64,000 nucleotides of DNA. Source: Candidatus Woesearchaeota archaeon. Its GTDB lineage: Archaea > Nanobdellota > Nanobdellia > Woesearchaeales > GW2011-AR9. The notes beneath the pieces are model-generated. The model did no database searches and was not told the DNA's origin. It was given only the letters and a program-made list of their open reading frames with translations. Position 1 is the stretch's first letter. The number at the start of each line of letters is the position of its first letter. Below are positions 35,139-44,113 of the stretch, in pieces. The stretch spans positions 380,359 through 444,358 of the forward strand of contig JABHDY010000003.1 in the NCBI GenBank assembly GCA_018676855.1, written 5' to 3'. A program made the position numbers and the translations under genes.

Positions 35139-35712
35139 TCTTTCTTTTTATTACTATAACAATAACCAGTATTACGATTAATAACACAACCACAATAAGT
35201 ATTGGCCATAATATTGTACGTATTATTTCGCCATCATCTTGTTGTATACCGCCTACGGTCGTGACATCTTCTGCTTCATCTTCCACTACAGATGTAGGAA
35301 CGTCTTTACTGAACCGAGTAACATCGATAGTTTCTAATAACTTTAAATCAGGATTGTACAAGTTAATCTCTTGCGCATTTTCATAATACGGAACAAAAAT
35401 GGTTAAATCCGTTTCATTCAATATAATCTGTCCACCCCGATCAATCTCTCCTTCTTCATTAACGCCGTCCCAAAAGATTTCTAACGGAACAGTAAAGAAA
35501 TTAATGGAAAGAATCTCGTTGTCAAAAGACACAATTTCTGCTGCATACAGATCTCTATCAACAATCTCTTCTTCAGCAGGAACAATAGTAATACTTTCCA
35601 TTACCAAATCGCCAAAAGAATAATGTAGATCAATTTTGTACTGTTTCTCTACTTCTCCTACTGCCAGAGGTACAAGTAATAAAAGTAAAAGTAACATAAT
35701 TTTAAATTTCAT
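35128..35712 (-). CDS. Membrane-anchored extracellular protein
   Basis: A 194-aa protein with a signal peptide (MKFKIMLLLLLLLVPLAVGE), an external beta-rich domain of about 135 residues and a C-terminal membrane helix (PILIVVVLLIVILVIVIVI) followed by a basic stop-transfer KRKNEK. The ATG at 35712 follows an AAGGTG site and overlaps the end of the pilin-like gene; the track start at 35721 is a GTG. The downstream gene overlaps by 11 nt. It may present or hold the neighbouring secreted proteins on the cell surface. No family recognised. Confidence 0.6.
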   Translation of the reverse strand: MKFKIMLLLLLLLVPLAVGEVEKQYKIDLHYSFGDLVMESITIVPAEEEIVDRDLYAAEIVSFDNEILSINFFTVPLEIFWDGVNEEGEIDRGGQIILNETDLTIFVPYYENAQEINLYNPDLKLLETIDVTRFSKDVPTSVVEDEAEDVTTVGGIQQDDGEIIRTILWPILIVVVLLIVILVIVIVIKRKNEK

Positions 35713-36484
35713 TGGTATCACCTTCTTGTAATGGATATTTGTTAAGAAACTGTAACGTTACAATTTCGTTAGAATCGTCATTAATTATTTCAAAAAGGAC
35801 AGTTTCATTATCAACTTTATACATACCAACCCTAAGATCTCTTTCTAATGACCAGTTTAAAAGACAACTTAAGCATATTGAATCGGGAAATGTTACTTGT
35901 TCTTCCATAAACAATTCTGTTAATTCGTGCATGACTTTTAAATCTGTAGAGACATCACTTTCAAATAATGCTAGTTCCTTTCCAATAGTTCCCTTACTAA
36001 AGTACAACGGTAATTTTACAAAGAATCGAACTTTTCCTTTCTGTAAATCAACATCTGTTTCTATATCTTCCATGTCTATCTCATAGCCCTGTTCAGTAAA
36101 TGTGTTAAAATTTTGTAAACAAAAGAAAAGCATATCATCCATATATTTGCCAAGTTCTTTATTGACAGTTTCCTCGTCTGGAACAAGATCTTGTTCTTCA
36201 TAAAAGTAATATGGTAATGTAAATAATGGATCAAACGGTGTTGGAACGTCATAATATCCGCCATGATTTCCTATATAGATAACTGCCTCTTTACCAGTTT
36301 TAGCAATACAATTTTCTACATAACTTTGGATATTGTCACCCAATTGAATACCAGAAAGAGTCACTAACTCTTGTTCTTCAACATTTTCACTTACAACATC
36401 TTGAAAATATATGAATAGGGCCGCTGCTACCAAAATTAATATTCCAACAACCATAAAGATAGTTATTTGACCTCTTTTATTCAT
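35702..36484 (-). CDS. Pilin-like protein with class III signal peptide (cassette B)
   Basis: A 260-aa protein starting MNKRGQITIF, where KRG followed by a hydrophobic helix is the class III signal cut by the archaeal prepilin peptidase. The external domain has GGYYDVPTPF and CLSC elements. The track start at 36505 adds MKSIILF, but the ATG at 36484 lies 26 nt from the TATA box CTTAAATAG. Its first 51 nt and its promoter lie in the 128-bp direct repeat shared with the gene at 51838. The rest of the two proteins is related but clearly diverged (shared GGYY, LPYY, EQGY, SKG and CL-C motifs). Confidence 0.7.
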   Translation of the reverse strand: MNKRGQITIFMVVGILILVAAALFIYFQDVVSENVEEQELVTLSGIQLGDNIQSYVENCIAKTGKEAVIYIGNHGGYYDVPTPFDPLFTLPYYFYEEQDLVPDEETVNKELGKYMDDMLFFCLQNFNTFTEQGYEIDMEDIETDVDLQKGKVRFFVKLPLYFSKGTIGKELALFESDVSTDLKVMHELTELFMEEQVTFPDSICLSCLLNWSLERDLRVGMYKVDNETVLFEIINDDSNEIVTLQFLNKYPLQEGDTNEI

Positions 36485-36561
36485 AAAAAGAATGATTGAT
36501 TTCAACTATTTAAGTGTTTTGTGACGTCAAGAATGTCAGATTCCTTATTATTAAACGTTGT
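36434..36561. repeat. 128-bp direct repeat, left copy
   Basis: It matches 52828-52955 at 127 of 128 positions; the one difference (36452 versus 52846) changes Met to Ile in the signal helix. It holds, on the minus strand, the last 19 codons and stop of the 393-aa gene found whole at 52896-54077 (here an orphan remnant), a TATA box CTTAAATAG, the leaderless ATG and the class III signal peptide. Confidence 0.9.
36506..36514 (-). promoter_or_regulatory. TATA box inside the left repeat
   Basis: CTTAAATAG on the minus strand, 26 nt from the ATG at 36484. The same box occurs at 52900-52908 in the right repeat, where it overlaps the end of the 393-aa gene. Confidence 0.5.
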
Positions 36562-36596
36562 ATTATATTATGTAATTTAAATTTCTTGAGAATTCC

Positions 36597-39014
36597 TTAA
36601 GCTACACTCTCTTCAACAGAAGTTATTCCTAAATTTCGCATAGCATATCCAATAATGGCTGGAGCTGGCATTATATTGGTTGCTCTTTCTTGTCTGCAAT
36701 TAAGTCTATCATAAGCACCCTTTACTTCCGTTTCTAATCTATTTAAATAACTAACACCAAAATTATCAAAACCGAAATCAAATGCAATAATCTTACCACT
36801 ATCATCAAAATATGCTGGTTTATGTTGACCTTCAAATCGTTCTTTAATCTTTTCAGGAATCTGTTCATCTAAAACACCAACATTACAAAATATCATTGTT
36901 GGTTGTTTAACATTTCCATTATATGGCCTAACAGTAGCAATAACTTCTCTTTCCCCACGAATTGCTAATTCCATTTCAGCAGTATTCCACAATTCAAAAG
37001 TATATGGATTCTTTTGTGAATGACCAATAGACACATGTTTGTAAACTTCAACTGCTCTTTTAAATTCAGATGATTCTCTTAATCTTTGAAGATCATCTTC
37101 TGTTTTTCCAACAGGTGAATAATCTTCATCAACAAAACCATTAGCATCATTCATTGCTATAACTTGATTCAAATACCCTTGATGAGCATCAGGATATCTT
37201 GCAGTGGAATTTCTATTGTTATTTGTTACTAAGTTGTATGTTCCATCAACTATTAACATAACTGGTTGTTTATCAACAATTCCCGTTCTATGGCCCTTAA
37301 ACAATCTACTGTTCATAACTTCTTTATCACTATGACTTTCAGTTGAACCAATTTTCACACCAATAATTGTATCAATTCCAGCCTCCAAGAATTCCTCAAC
37401 AAGAGGAGACACAGGCAAATAACCATAACTTAAGTTTGGAACTACCACAACTTCTTTACCTAATTCGTCAGCCATTTCTTTAACAGTAAGAATATAATCT
37501 CTCAACAACATTGTTTCATATGCAACACAATCAATTTCAAATCTATCTCGATCACTAAACGGATTAATACATCCAAAGTCATTTTGCTCAAAAATTTTTA
37601 AATAATCTATAAACGTGAAATGGTTTTTAATATGCTTGCGTAATTTTTCATGTTCAATAACTTTTCTAAATCTTGTGTATTCTAGATTTCTGTGAAGTGT
37701 ATTTGTAAAATCAAAATTTCCTGTACCAAATGAATCAATTGTCTTAATCCATGATGTAAGAGTTCCTTGTCTGTCGGTTGATGAAGAAAGCTCAGAGACC
37801 AAATATTCTGTTGGTTCAATACCCATGCTTTTCAAATCTCTTAAATTAGAAGTTAAATCTTCAAAAAGTAATTCACCATCCTCAACTTTAGTTAATATTT
37901 TGTCTAAACCATGTCCATAAACTTCTGGAAGTGTTCTTAAAGCAAGTCCTGGTTCTTTTCTGGCTACACTTTTCAATTGGTCAATTACATTACAATATCC
38001 TGACTCTCTTAACCTTTCCAGGGATTTAACATACACAGAGAGTCCATCCTTTGGAGGATCTAATACAGCCTCTCTCACTAATGGAAATAATAGCTCATCA
38101 TCTAAAGAATTTGTAATTGAAGAAAACTTATACAACACTTCGTCTCGTTTTTTTAACATATCTTTTATTTCGGAATCAGAAACAACATCTCGTAGAGGGG
38201 CAACAATGAAGTAAGTTCTTTCCAACTCCCTTAATAAACCATCTTTATTATACCAAGATCGATTACTCACACTTTGATCAAACAATACATCTCTATAAGA
38301 ATTAAAATCTGATTTGATGTCACAAGCAATTTCTTGCTTAACACCAATTGCTTTACAAATCCTTTCTAATGTTTCACCTTTTCTTTGTGGGTCAGGCAAT
38401 CTTGCTAAAAAACGATCAGTTGGCGTAAAATTACATGATTCAATAGAAAAAGAATTCTCTCCGAAATTGTGCATCAGTCCGACAAGAACACGTAAAGATT
38501 TTAAACCGAGTTTTAATCTATTCTCGTCACATTTATTTCTTTCAAGATAACTTAACCTAAAATTTAGAGACGAAAGTTCTATTTCTTGCCATCCTGAAAT
38601 ATACTCACCTTGCCATTTGCTAAAATCTGGTTGTTGGAGTTCTTTTTTATGCTCAAATACATCCCTCATATTCTCCATTGCTGAAAGAACTTCCTCCAAA
38701 TCAGTAACGTCGTAACCATCTCTTTCTAATTGCCCAAATAATTCTCTTCTTGGTCTTGAGTCAAATAAACTTAAAACTTCTTTAGCACATAAAATACCAT
38801 AATTTTTAATCATTATATCAGGAATAAAATGAAGTTGGTGATATGGGTGTAATGATGCAACATTAAGCAAATCTTCTTTTTGGTTTGATGGACAAGTTCC
38901 AGTTATTTTACTATTAATCTTATGTATAGTATCGCTAACTCTAACACGTGACATTTCGCGCCAAAATTCTTTCAAATCATCATAAAAATAAAGATTCACT
39001 TCATCTGATTTCAT
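36597..39014 (-). CDS. 805-aa protein of unknown function, paired with a ribbon-helix-helix gene
   Basis: A large soluble protein without signal peptide or clear domain match. The first 500 residues are mostly helical and charged. A C-terminal region (about 520-800) looks like an alpha/beta domain: VVVVPNLSYGYLP, IDTIIGVKIGSTES, VMLIVDGTYNLV and IIAFDFGFDNFGVSYL, with acidic residues at strand ends that suggest an enzyme. Its ATG overlaps the stop of the 46-aa ribbon-helix-helix gene by 4 nt, the arrangement of toxin-antitoxin and other regulated accessory pairs. It lies inside the candidate element. A defence or element-maintenance role is inference only. Confidence 0.55.
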   Translation of the reverse strand: MKSDEVNLYFYDDLKEFWREMSRVRVSDTIHKINSKITGTCPSNQKEDLLNVASLHPYHQLHFIPDIMIKNYGILCAKEVLSLFDSRPRRELFGQLERDGYDVTDLEEVLSAMENMRDVFEHKKELQQPDFSKWQGEYISGWQEIELSSLNFRLSYLERNKCDENRLKLGLKSLRVLVGLMHNFGENSFSIESCNFTPTDRFLARLPDPQRKGETLERICKAIGVKQEIACDIKSDFNSYRDVLFDQSVSNRSWYNKDGLLRELERTYFIVAPLRDVVSDSEIKDMLKKRDEVLYKFSSITNSLDDELLFPLVREAVLDPPKDGLSVYVKSLERLRESGYCNVIDQLKSVARKEPGLALRTLPEVYGHGLDKILTKVEDGELLFEDLTSNLRDLKSMGIEPTEYLVSELSSSTDRQGTLTSWIKTIDSFGTGNFDFTNTLHRNLEYTRFRKVIEHEKLRKHIKNHFTFIDYLKIFEQNDFGCINPFSDRDRFEIDCVAYETMLLRDYILTVKEMADELGKEVVVVPNLSYGYLPVSPLVEEFLEAGIDTIIGVKIGSTESHSDKEVMNSRLFKGHRTGIVDKQPVMLIVDGTYNLVTNNNRNSTARYPDAHQGYLNQVIAMNDANGFVDEDYSPVGKTEDDLQRLRESSEFKRAVEVYKHVSIGHSQKNPYTFELWNTAEMELAIRGEREVIATVRPYNGNVKQPTMIFCNVGVLDEQIPEKIKERFEGQHKPAYFDDSGKIIAFDFGFDNFGVSYLNRLETEVKGAYDRLNCRQERATNIMPAPAIIGYAMRNLGITSVEESVA

Positions 39015-39151
39015 TGTACTTCCTCTTGGAGTAATTTATTCGCAGCTAATTCAAAAAAGTGAGATTTATTCCTAAAAGTCTTCGATCTAAGTGAATCTTG
39101 TATTCTTTCTAATGTGTCTTCACCTATCGTAATACTTACTCGATGTCGCAT
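39011..39151 (-). CDS. Ribbon-helix-helix DNA-binding protein
   Basis: A 46-aa gene missed by the ORF track. It starts MRHRVSITIGEDTLERIQ: the beta strand RVSITI and the two helices (EDTLERIQDSLR and NKSHFFELAANKLLQEE) match the MetJ/Arc/CopG fold that binds DNA as a dimer. The stop codon overlaps the ATG of the 805-aa gene (ATGA). A strong TATA box, AATATTTATAAATG at 39173-39186, is 27 nt upstream, so it is leaderless. Such proteins usually repress their own operon; an imperfect palindrome lies upstream at 39247-39262. Confidence 0.75.
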   Translation of the reverse strand: MRHRVSITIGEDTLERIQDSLRSKTFRNKSHFFELAANKLLQEEVQ

Positions 39152-39464
39152 AATATAAGATAAAGTATTACTCATTTATAAATATTTCTGAACAAGTGTT
39201 ACTATTTAGTGACTACTTGCCCGAGACCGCAGAATTTGTACGCAAGAAGCGTTCGTTCGCTTTTCATTAGGCAAATATTTTGCGAAATCATTTTCCCAAA
39301 TTTTGGCTCAACTCTCAAGAGCAACTCATTGCTCCTATTTGGAGCAGGTTAATACTAGAATAGAGGAAGAGATATATAAAAGCATCCTTTGTTTTGTAAG
39401 AAATTGCGCTAAGTTTCATATGGAAATACTTATTAAGATTCAAATATTACTTGTACTCATAAAG
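39152..39464. other. Intergenic control region between divergent operons
   Basis: About 310 bp between the ribbon-helix-helix operon and the plus-strand lipoprotein operon. It contains the inverted repeat AAGCG-TTCGTT-CGCTT (39247-39262), the near-palindromes GCAAATATTTTGC (39271-39283) and CCAAATTTTGG (near 39296), and a plus-strand TATA box GATATATAAA (39371-39380). Several of these are plausible binding sites for the ribbon-helix-helix protein. No convincing gene is present. Confidence 0.5.
39173..39186 (-). promoter_or_regulatory. TATA box for the ribbon-helix-helix operon
   Basis: AATATTTATAAATG on the minus strand, centred about 27 nt from the ATG at 39151. Confidence 0.55.
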
Positions 39465-42041
39465 ATGGTGAAGAGAAAATCATATTTTTTTTGTTTAGTT
39501 GTATTGTCATTACTCTTGTTTGGATGTAATTCTCCTATTGATCATACAAATGAGCAGCAAGTAGGTGATAACTTTGTGGGTCAAGCATATAAATTTGTAC
39601 GACCCACGATATCTTCAAAAAATACATTGAAAGAATCTAATTGTTTTGATGGAAAAGATGATGATCTCGATGGTAAGATTGATTGCCAAGATAAAAATTG
39701 TAATGGTAAACAAAACCCAAAAAGTGGTGGATTGTGCGAATATAAAAAAGAGTTAACTTGTAATGATGCGTTCGATAATGACAGGGACGGAAAAACTCAA
39801 ACGAATTCTCTACTTAAGAATAAAGCAGTTGAACTACTTAACAAACAGAATCCTAAGACTACTTTGCGAATAACAGAAAAGAATATTATTTCAATTCAAA
39901 AAACATTAATTCCAAAAGGAACTGACATCTCTCTCAAAGATTGTGTGGGAGGAGGTTGCTTTATTGTATATATGGATAAAACTACTGCTTTACTCTCAAC
40001 TCCAAAGGAATCAACATCATTTGGATATTCGTCCCAAAAGAGTTTCATAACAGATGCAGGACTTCAATCACAAAAAGCTCTAAATCGAGAAATAGAGTCT
40101 CGTGGTGATATATCATATCAAGTAGGTAATGGCATTGCAAATCAAAATACATTTAATCAAGAGATGCAGGGGAAAAGTAGCTTTGGGAATGTCCAACAGA
40201 AAAATACTCTTCCAAATGTGGGAAATGCCATTGCAACTGACATAAGCAGAGAAAATTTTTTATTAAGTTCTTGGTTTAGTAAGGTCAGAGACTTTTTGGT
40301 TGGTAGAAGAAATCCTGTTGGTGGTGACGCGATAAAAACTATGTCTGGGGGGATAGATTGTGCTGATTCTGATTGTATTGGTAAGAAGAATGCTGATGGA
40401 AATATTTGTTGTCAAAGTGATTCTCATTGTTCAAATAATAAGATTTGTGTGGCAAATCAATGTATTCTTACGGAACTAAATTGTGAGGATAATAGAGATA
40501 ACGATGGTGATGGTAACTTAGATTGTAGTGATTCCGATTGCTCAGGAACATCAAAGTGTCTTGTTCCAACGCTAACTGGCGAGATACATAATGATTATAT
40601 CAAGTATGATACAAATTTTCCTCCATTACGTTGCTATCCGGAAACATTAGGCAAGGTAGTCAATGTTCAATATGGTTCCCTACAATTTAATGCTGTTTGT
40701 TTGGACATAAATGGTTATGAGTGGGTAGAATGTGATGTTGATGGGAAGCGTGAACAGAGAGGGGAAGGAACATCTATTGGAAACGCAAAAGAGGAACACT
40801 ATATCTGTTCAACTGATCCCTCTGATGAGAGTGAACTCTGGTATTATTGTGGAAATGGTGATGTTTTTTCACTTATGCAATCAGAGAATGATGAATTGAG
40901 AGATGAACCTATTGTAGTTAAAGGACAAGACTTTTACTGTCGCAATGGGAAATGGAAAACGTATTCTGCAAAAATATTTTTCCCCAACACAATTTCTAAT
41001 CCTCAGAGAACAGAGGTGATATTGTCTAATTTGGTTGAACCATCTAAGCTTAAAGGAAAAAATGTGCAGATACAATTCGTCTCTCCTGATGGAACGCAGT
41101 TACTTGAACCAGACATAGATGTTGAAATGCTCATTGACAGCAATCTTGATCTTTCACGTCACACGAATTTTGAGGCTGACCCTTACACAATATCCGTATT
41201 TGATTTAGTATCCAGCTATTATTACAACGATGTTGGTGTTGAATTTCTTAGAAAGCTTGGGTTAGAAACAAATGGAGATACATTCGTTCCGATAATTGTG
41301 TATTATTTTAATATGGATATACGAGAACATGCTGGTTCAACTAATGTAGATCAGAATGTATGGAATCAGATAGTAAGTCACGACTATCCGCTAGGTAGAT
41401 GGTCTAGTGAGGTTCTTGATGACTTTGATAATTACATTTGGAATTTGCAGCCAACGTTTCATGAAATGGTTCACACAATCCATTATTATTTAGGTGGCGG
41501 GGTACAGAATCAACAAATGATGGCACAAAATATTGGTGATTCAGACTTTGATTTGTATGCTGAAGTCATGCAAGAATCATATGCAATGTTTTTTGAGATG
41601 GCTATCATTGATTCACCCCATCGCAAGCCAGGTGGCTTTAGCTATGATAATACCTATGATCTTGAGAGGTATAGTTCTTTTGCAGAGTGTCATGAATCGC
41701 AAGCTCATTCATGTGATCATAGAGCAACAATATTAGTTTCTGCTCTATGGAGAATGAGAGAACGTTTTGGAGAAACTAATTTTCGCGGTAACATAGTCAA
41801 CAAAGGTGATCGCCTCATTTTTGAGACTATGAAATATCGCTTTCATGATTCTCCAGACCATTTTGATTATGGACCAGCGGGAGGAATTCATTTCCATTGC
41901 AGTGGACCTATGGAAACGATGCTTGAGATGCTCATTAGAGCTGACGAGGTTTATTATAATGGAGAGGATGTTGACGAGATAGTTGAATCTTTTGCTATTC
42001 ACGGTATTGAGAGAGATACTGGGTGTGTAATTAGGAGTTAA
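39465..42041 (+). CDS. Secreted lipoprotein with Cys/Asp-rich repeats and a metallopeptidase motif
   Basis: An 858-aa lipoprotein: signal MVKRKSYFFCLVVLSLLLFGC with lipobox LFGC. An ATG at 39420 and the track start at 39303 are also open, so the start is uncertain. The N-terminal half has several D-N-D-x-D-G-x-x-D-C modules (DDDLDGKIDCQDKNC; DNDGDGNLDCSDSDC) that look calcium-binding. The C-terminal domain carries a zinc motif HEMVH at 666-670 and a downstream glutamate-rich DLYAEVMQESYAMFFE, typical of gluzincins. Extracellular calcium-stabilised protease is the best reading. First gene of a four-gene plus-strand operon. Confidence 0.7.
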   Translation: MVKRKSYFFCLVVLSLLLFGCNSPIDHTNEQQVGDNFVGQAYKFVRPTISSKNTLKESNCFDGKDDDLDGKIDCQDKNCNGKQNPKSGGLCEYKKELTCNDAFDNDRDGKTQTNSLLKNKAVELLNKQNPKTTLRITEKNIISIQKTLIPKGTDISLKDCVGGGCFIVYMDKTTALLSTPKESTSFGYSSQKSFITDAGLQSQKALNREIESRGDISYQVGNGIANQNTFNQEMQGKSSFGNVQQKNTLPNVGNAIATDISRENFLLSSWFSKVRDFLVGRRNPVGGDAIKTMSGGIDCADSDCIGKKNADGNICCQSDSHCSNNKICVANQCILTELNCEDNRDNDGDGNLDCSDSDCSGTSKCLVPTLTGEIHNDYIKYDTNFPPLRCYPETLGKVVNVQYGSLQFNAVCLDINGYEWVECDVDGKREQRGEGTSIGNAKEEHYICSTDPSDESELWYYCGNGDVFSLMQSENDELRDEPIVVKGQDFYCRNGKWKTYSAKIFFPNTISNPQRTEVILSNLVEPSKLKGKNVQIQFVSPDGTQLLEPDIDVEMLIDSNLDLSRHTNFEADPYTISVFDLVSSYYYNDVGVEFLRKLGLETNGDTFVPIIVYYFNMDIREHAGSTNVDQNVWNQIVSHDYPLGRWSSEVLDDFDNYIWNLQPTFHEMVHTIHYYLGGGVQNQQMMAQNIGDSDFDLYAEVMQESYAMFFEMAIIDSPHRKPGGFSYDNTYDLERYSSFAECHESQAHSCDHRATILVSALWRMRERFGETNFRGNIVNKGDRLIFETMKYRFHDSPDHFDYGPAGGIHFHCSGPMETMLEMLIRADEVYYNGEDVDEIVESFAIHGIERDTGCVIRS

Positions 42042-42052
42042 AATAATAAAAA

Positions 42053-44068
42053 ATGTCTAATAAAATCATTCCAAAAATGTTTCTTGTAGTATTTATCACA
42101 ATTTTATTTATAGCTGGATGTTCTGAGGAAGCGAATACTGATAAAGAACTAGCTAATGAACTGAAAAATTTATCAGATGAAGAACTACATTCTTTGATTC
42201 AAGATGGCGAATCAGAAGAAAATAAAGCCCTAGCAGGGGAGGCAAGTAAGTGGCAAAATTCAATAAAAGTTGGCAAAAAGAAATATCCCTTACAAAAAGT
42301 TACAAAAACTGCGAAGGAAACTTTTCAAGTTAGACAAAAAGAGTTTCTCAAAACTATAACCAACCCTGTAGAAAAGTATCAATTAGAGAGTTTGCTCTAT
42401 TCTAAATCGAAACAAAAAAAAGATGATAAAGGCAATATTCTTATGAAACTCAAATCTGGTAAAACTGTTGCTCTTTCAGGCTATCTTGAAGAAAAACGTA
42501 ATCTTATTAGTATCAAGAAATCTCCAGTAGTATGGAAAGAGATTGAAAGATTAAATTCACTTTCTTCCGAAGAGATTGAAAAATCGTTAGAACCAGTTTC
42601 TCAATTCATCATGAACTTGAAAGAGATAGGTGAAACATGTGAAACCCATTTAGAATGCATTAGTAAGAGTTGTCAGATGGAGAGTATAAACATTGCTCAC
42701 ACTCAAGTTGAAGGGATTAGTAGATGTGTTAGAGCGACTTGTGAAGATGGTGTTCAAAATCAAAATGAAGAAGGAATAGATTGTGGCGGGGTATGTCAAA
42801 GAGAAGAGAACAAATATTGTTTTACTCCTTCTAGATCAAATATGGGAGGTGGTTCTTCATGCGAATTTCATTATGAGTGTTTTAGTATGCGTTGCGAAGA
42901 AGTAGGAAATGGAGAAAAGGAATGCACTCAAGCAACTTGTAGCGATGGAATCATAAATCAAAGGGAGTCAGATATTGACTGTGGTGGACCTTGTGGAAAT
43001 TGTATTTTGAACCAACGATGCCTTAGAAGTGATGATTGTCAGTCTGGAATTTGTTATGAAGAAGTTTGTGTTTTAGATAACTTAAATACTGTGAACTCAC
43101 ATTTTTATAGAAATGACTATAATCCGCAAGGATTTATGTTTTGGGGAAATAGTTTTTATGAACAAGGGAGCTTTCCATTCTTTCCCTATCTTACTACAAT
43201 AAAAGATCAGGGAGATAGACCTAGCTGTCAGTCTTTTTCGGCAGTAGGAGCTACCGAAATATTGCTTATGGATAAACATGATTTATCTGAACAAAACCAC
43301 AGGTATAATTTAGTGTACAACCAAGCTTATCCCAACCAAGTAGGTATTAACATTGGCTCAGAAACACAATGGCCTTATAATGCTTATTGTAACCCAAAGT
43401 TCAAAACGTACTATAGTGAATTATTAAATAAACGAATTCCTTGTTCTGATACAGAACATCAAGGGATTGCTAATGGAAATAATTTTGACCCTTATTATCA
43501 AATCCAAAGCACTACTGAAGGCAAATGTGTTGTAGTAAGTACGCTTCTTCTCTATCAAATTCCACAAGAATCTATCACTCTTAGTTTAGCTCATGTACTA
43601 AACAATCTAAAATATCCAATTAGCTTCGTAATAAATATTGTAAATCCAAATGAAGAAGAAGATGGCTTTGTTCAGGAAGGGTTCTTCAGTTCTAACCCTT
43701 GGAACTATCAATTCACGACTCGTTCTTGTGATTGGGATAATCCTTGTCCTGAAGAAGAATCTTGTTTTGGAGACGTTAGTATGTGTGTTCCACGACTTCC
43801 AGATGGGGGGCTTCATTCTATGCTATTAGTTGGTTTTATACATAAGAATCTAATACCTTCACAAATAAGAGAAAATCCCAATTATATGGATGAAAATTAT
43901 TTCATTGTAAAGAATTCTTGGGGGGTAGAATTTGGAGATGGTGGTTTTCTTTACATTCCAGAGTCTATGTTACAATCAAGTATTTTGGGTGCAACCTCTT
44001 ATAAGTATGATTTTGAAGGATTAGCTTATGCTGGTTGTCCGTACAGAGAAACAAAAGGAGTGATATGA
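42053..44068 (+). CDS. Lipoprotein papain-like cysteine protease
   Basis: A 671-aa protein with signal and lipobox ending at Cys23 (LFIAGC). A helical segment (about 25-190) is followed by two cysteine-rich modules of the type C-x-DG-x-x-N-x-x-E-x-x-x-DCGG-x-C (CEDGVQNQNEEGIDCGG and CSDGIINQRESDIDCGG). The C-terminal C1 peptidase domain has the active-site Cys392 in DQGDRPSCQSFSAVGA, the active-site His588 in GGLHSMLLVG and NSWG starting at Asn621. All catalytic residues are present, so the protease is probably active outside the cell. It starts 11 nt after the metallopeptidase gene. Confidence 0.82.
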   Translation: MSNKIIPKMFLVVFITILFIAGCSEEANTDKELANELKNLSDEELHSLIQDGESEENKALAGEASKWQNSIKVGKKKYPLQKVTKTAKETFQVRQKEFLKTITNPVEKYQLESLLYSKSKQKKDDKGNILMKLKSGKTVALSGYLEEKRNLISIKKSPVVWKEIERLNSLSSEEIEKSLEPVSQFIMNLKEIGETCETHLECISKSCQMESINIAHTQVEGISRCVRATCEDGVQNQNEEGIDCGGVCQREENKYCFTPSRSNMGGGSSCEFHYECFSMRCEEVGNGEKECTQATCSDGIINQRESDIDCGGPCGNCILNQRCLRSDDCQSGICYEEVCVLDNLNTVNSHFYRNDYNPQGFMFWGNSFYEQGSFPFFPYLTTIKDQGDRPSCQSFSAVGATEILLMDKHDLSEQNHRYNLVYNQAYPNQVGINIGSETQWPYNAYCNPKFKTYYSELLNKRIPCSDTEHQGIANGNNFDPYYQIQSTTEGKCVVVSTLLLYQIPQESITLSLAHVLNNLKYPISFVINIVNPNEEEDGFVQEGFFSSNPWNYQFTTRSCDWDNPCPEEESCFGDVSMCVPRLPDGGLHSMLLVGFIHKNLIPSQIRENPNYMDENYFIVKNSWGVEFGDGGFLYIPESMLQSSILGATSYKYDFEGLAYAGCPYRETKGVI

Positions 44069-44113
44069 AATGAAGAAAAAAACATTATTACAAAATTCAA
44101 AAGAGGTATTAAA

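Noticed and set aside
36597-39014. Phosphoribosyltransferase reading of the 805-aa protein from VMLIVDGTYN
   Set aside because: The PRPP motif needs two adjacent acidic residues followed by a T-G-x-T loop, which is absent.
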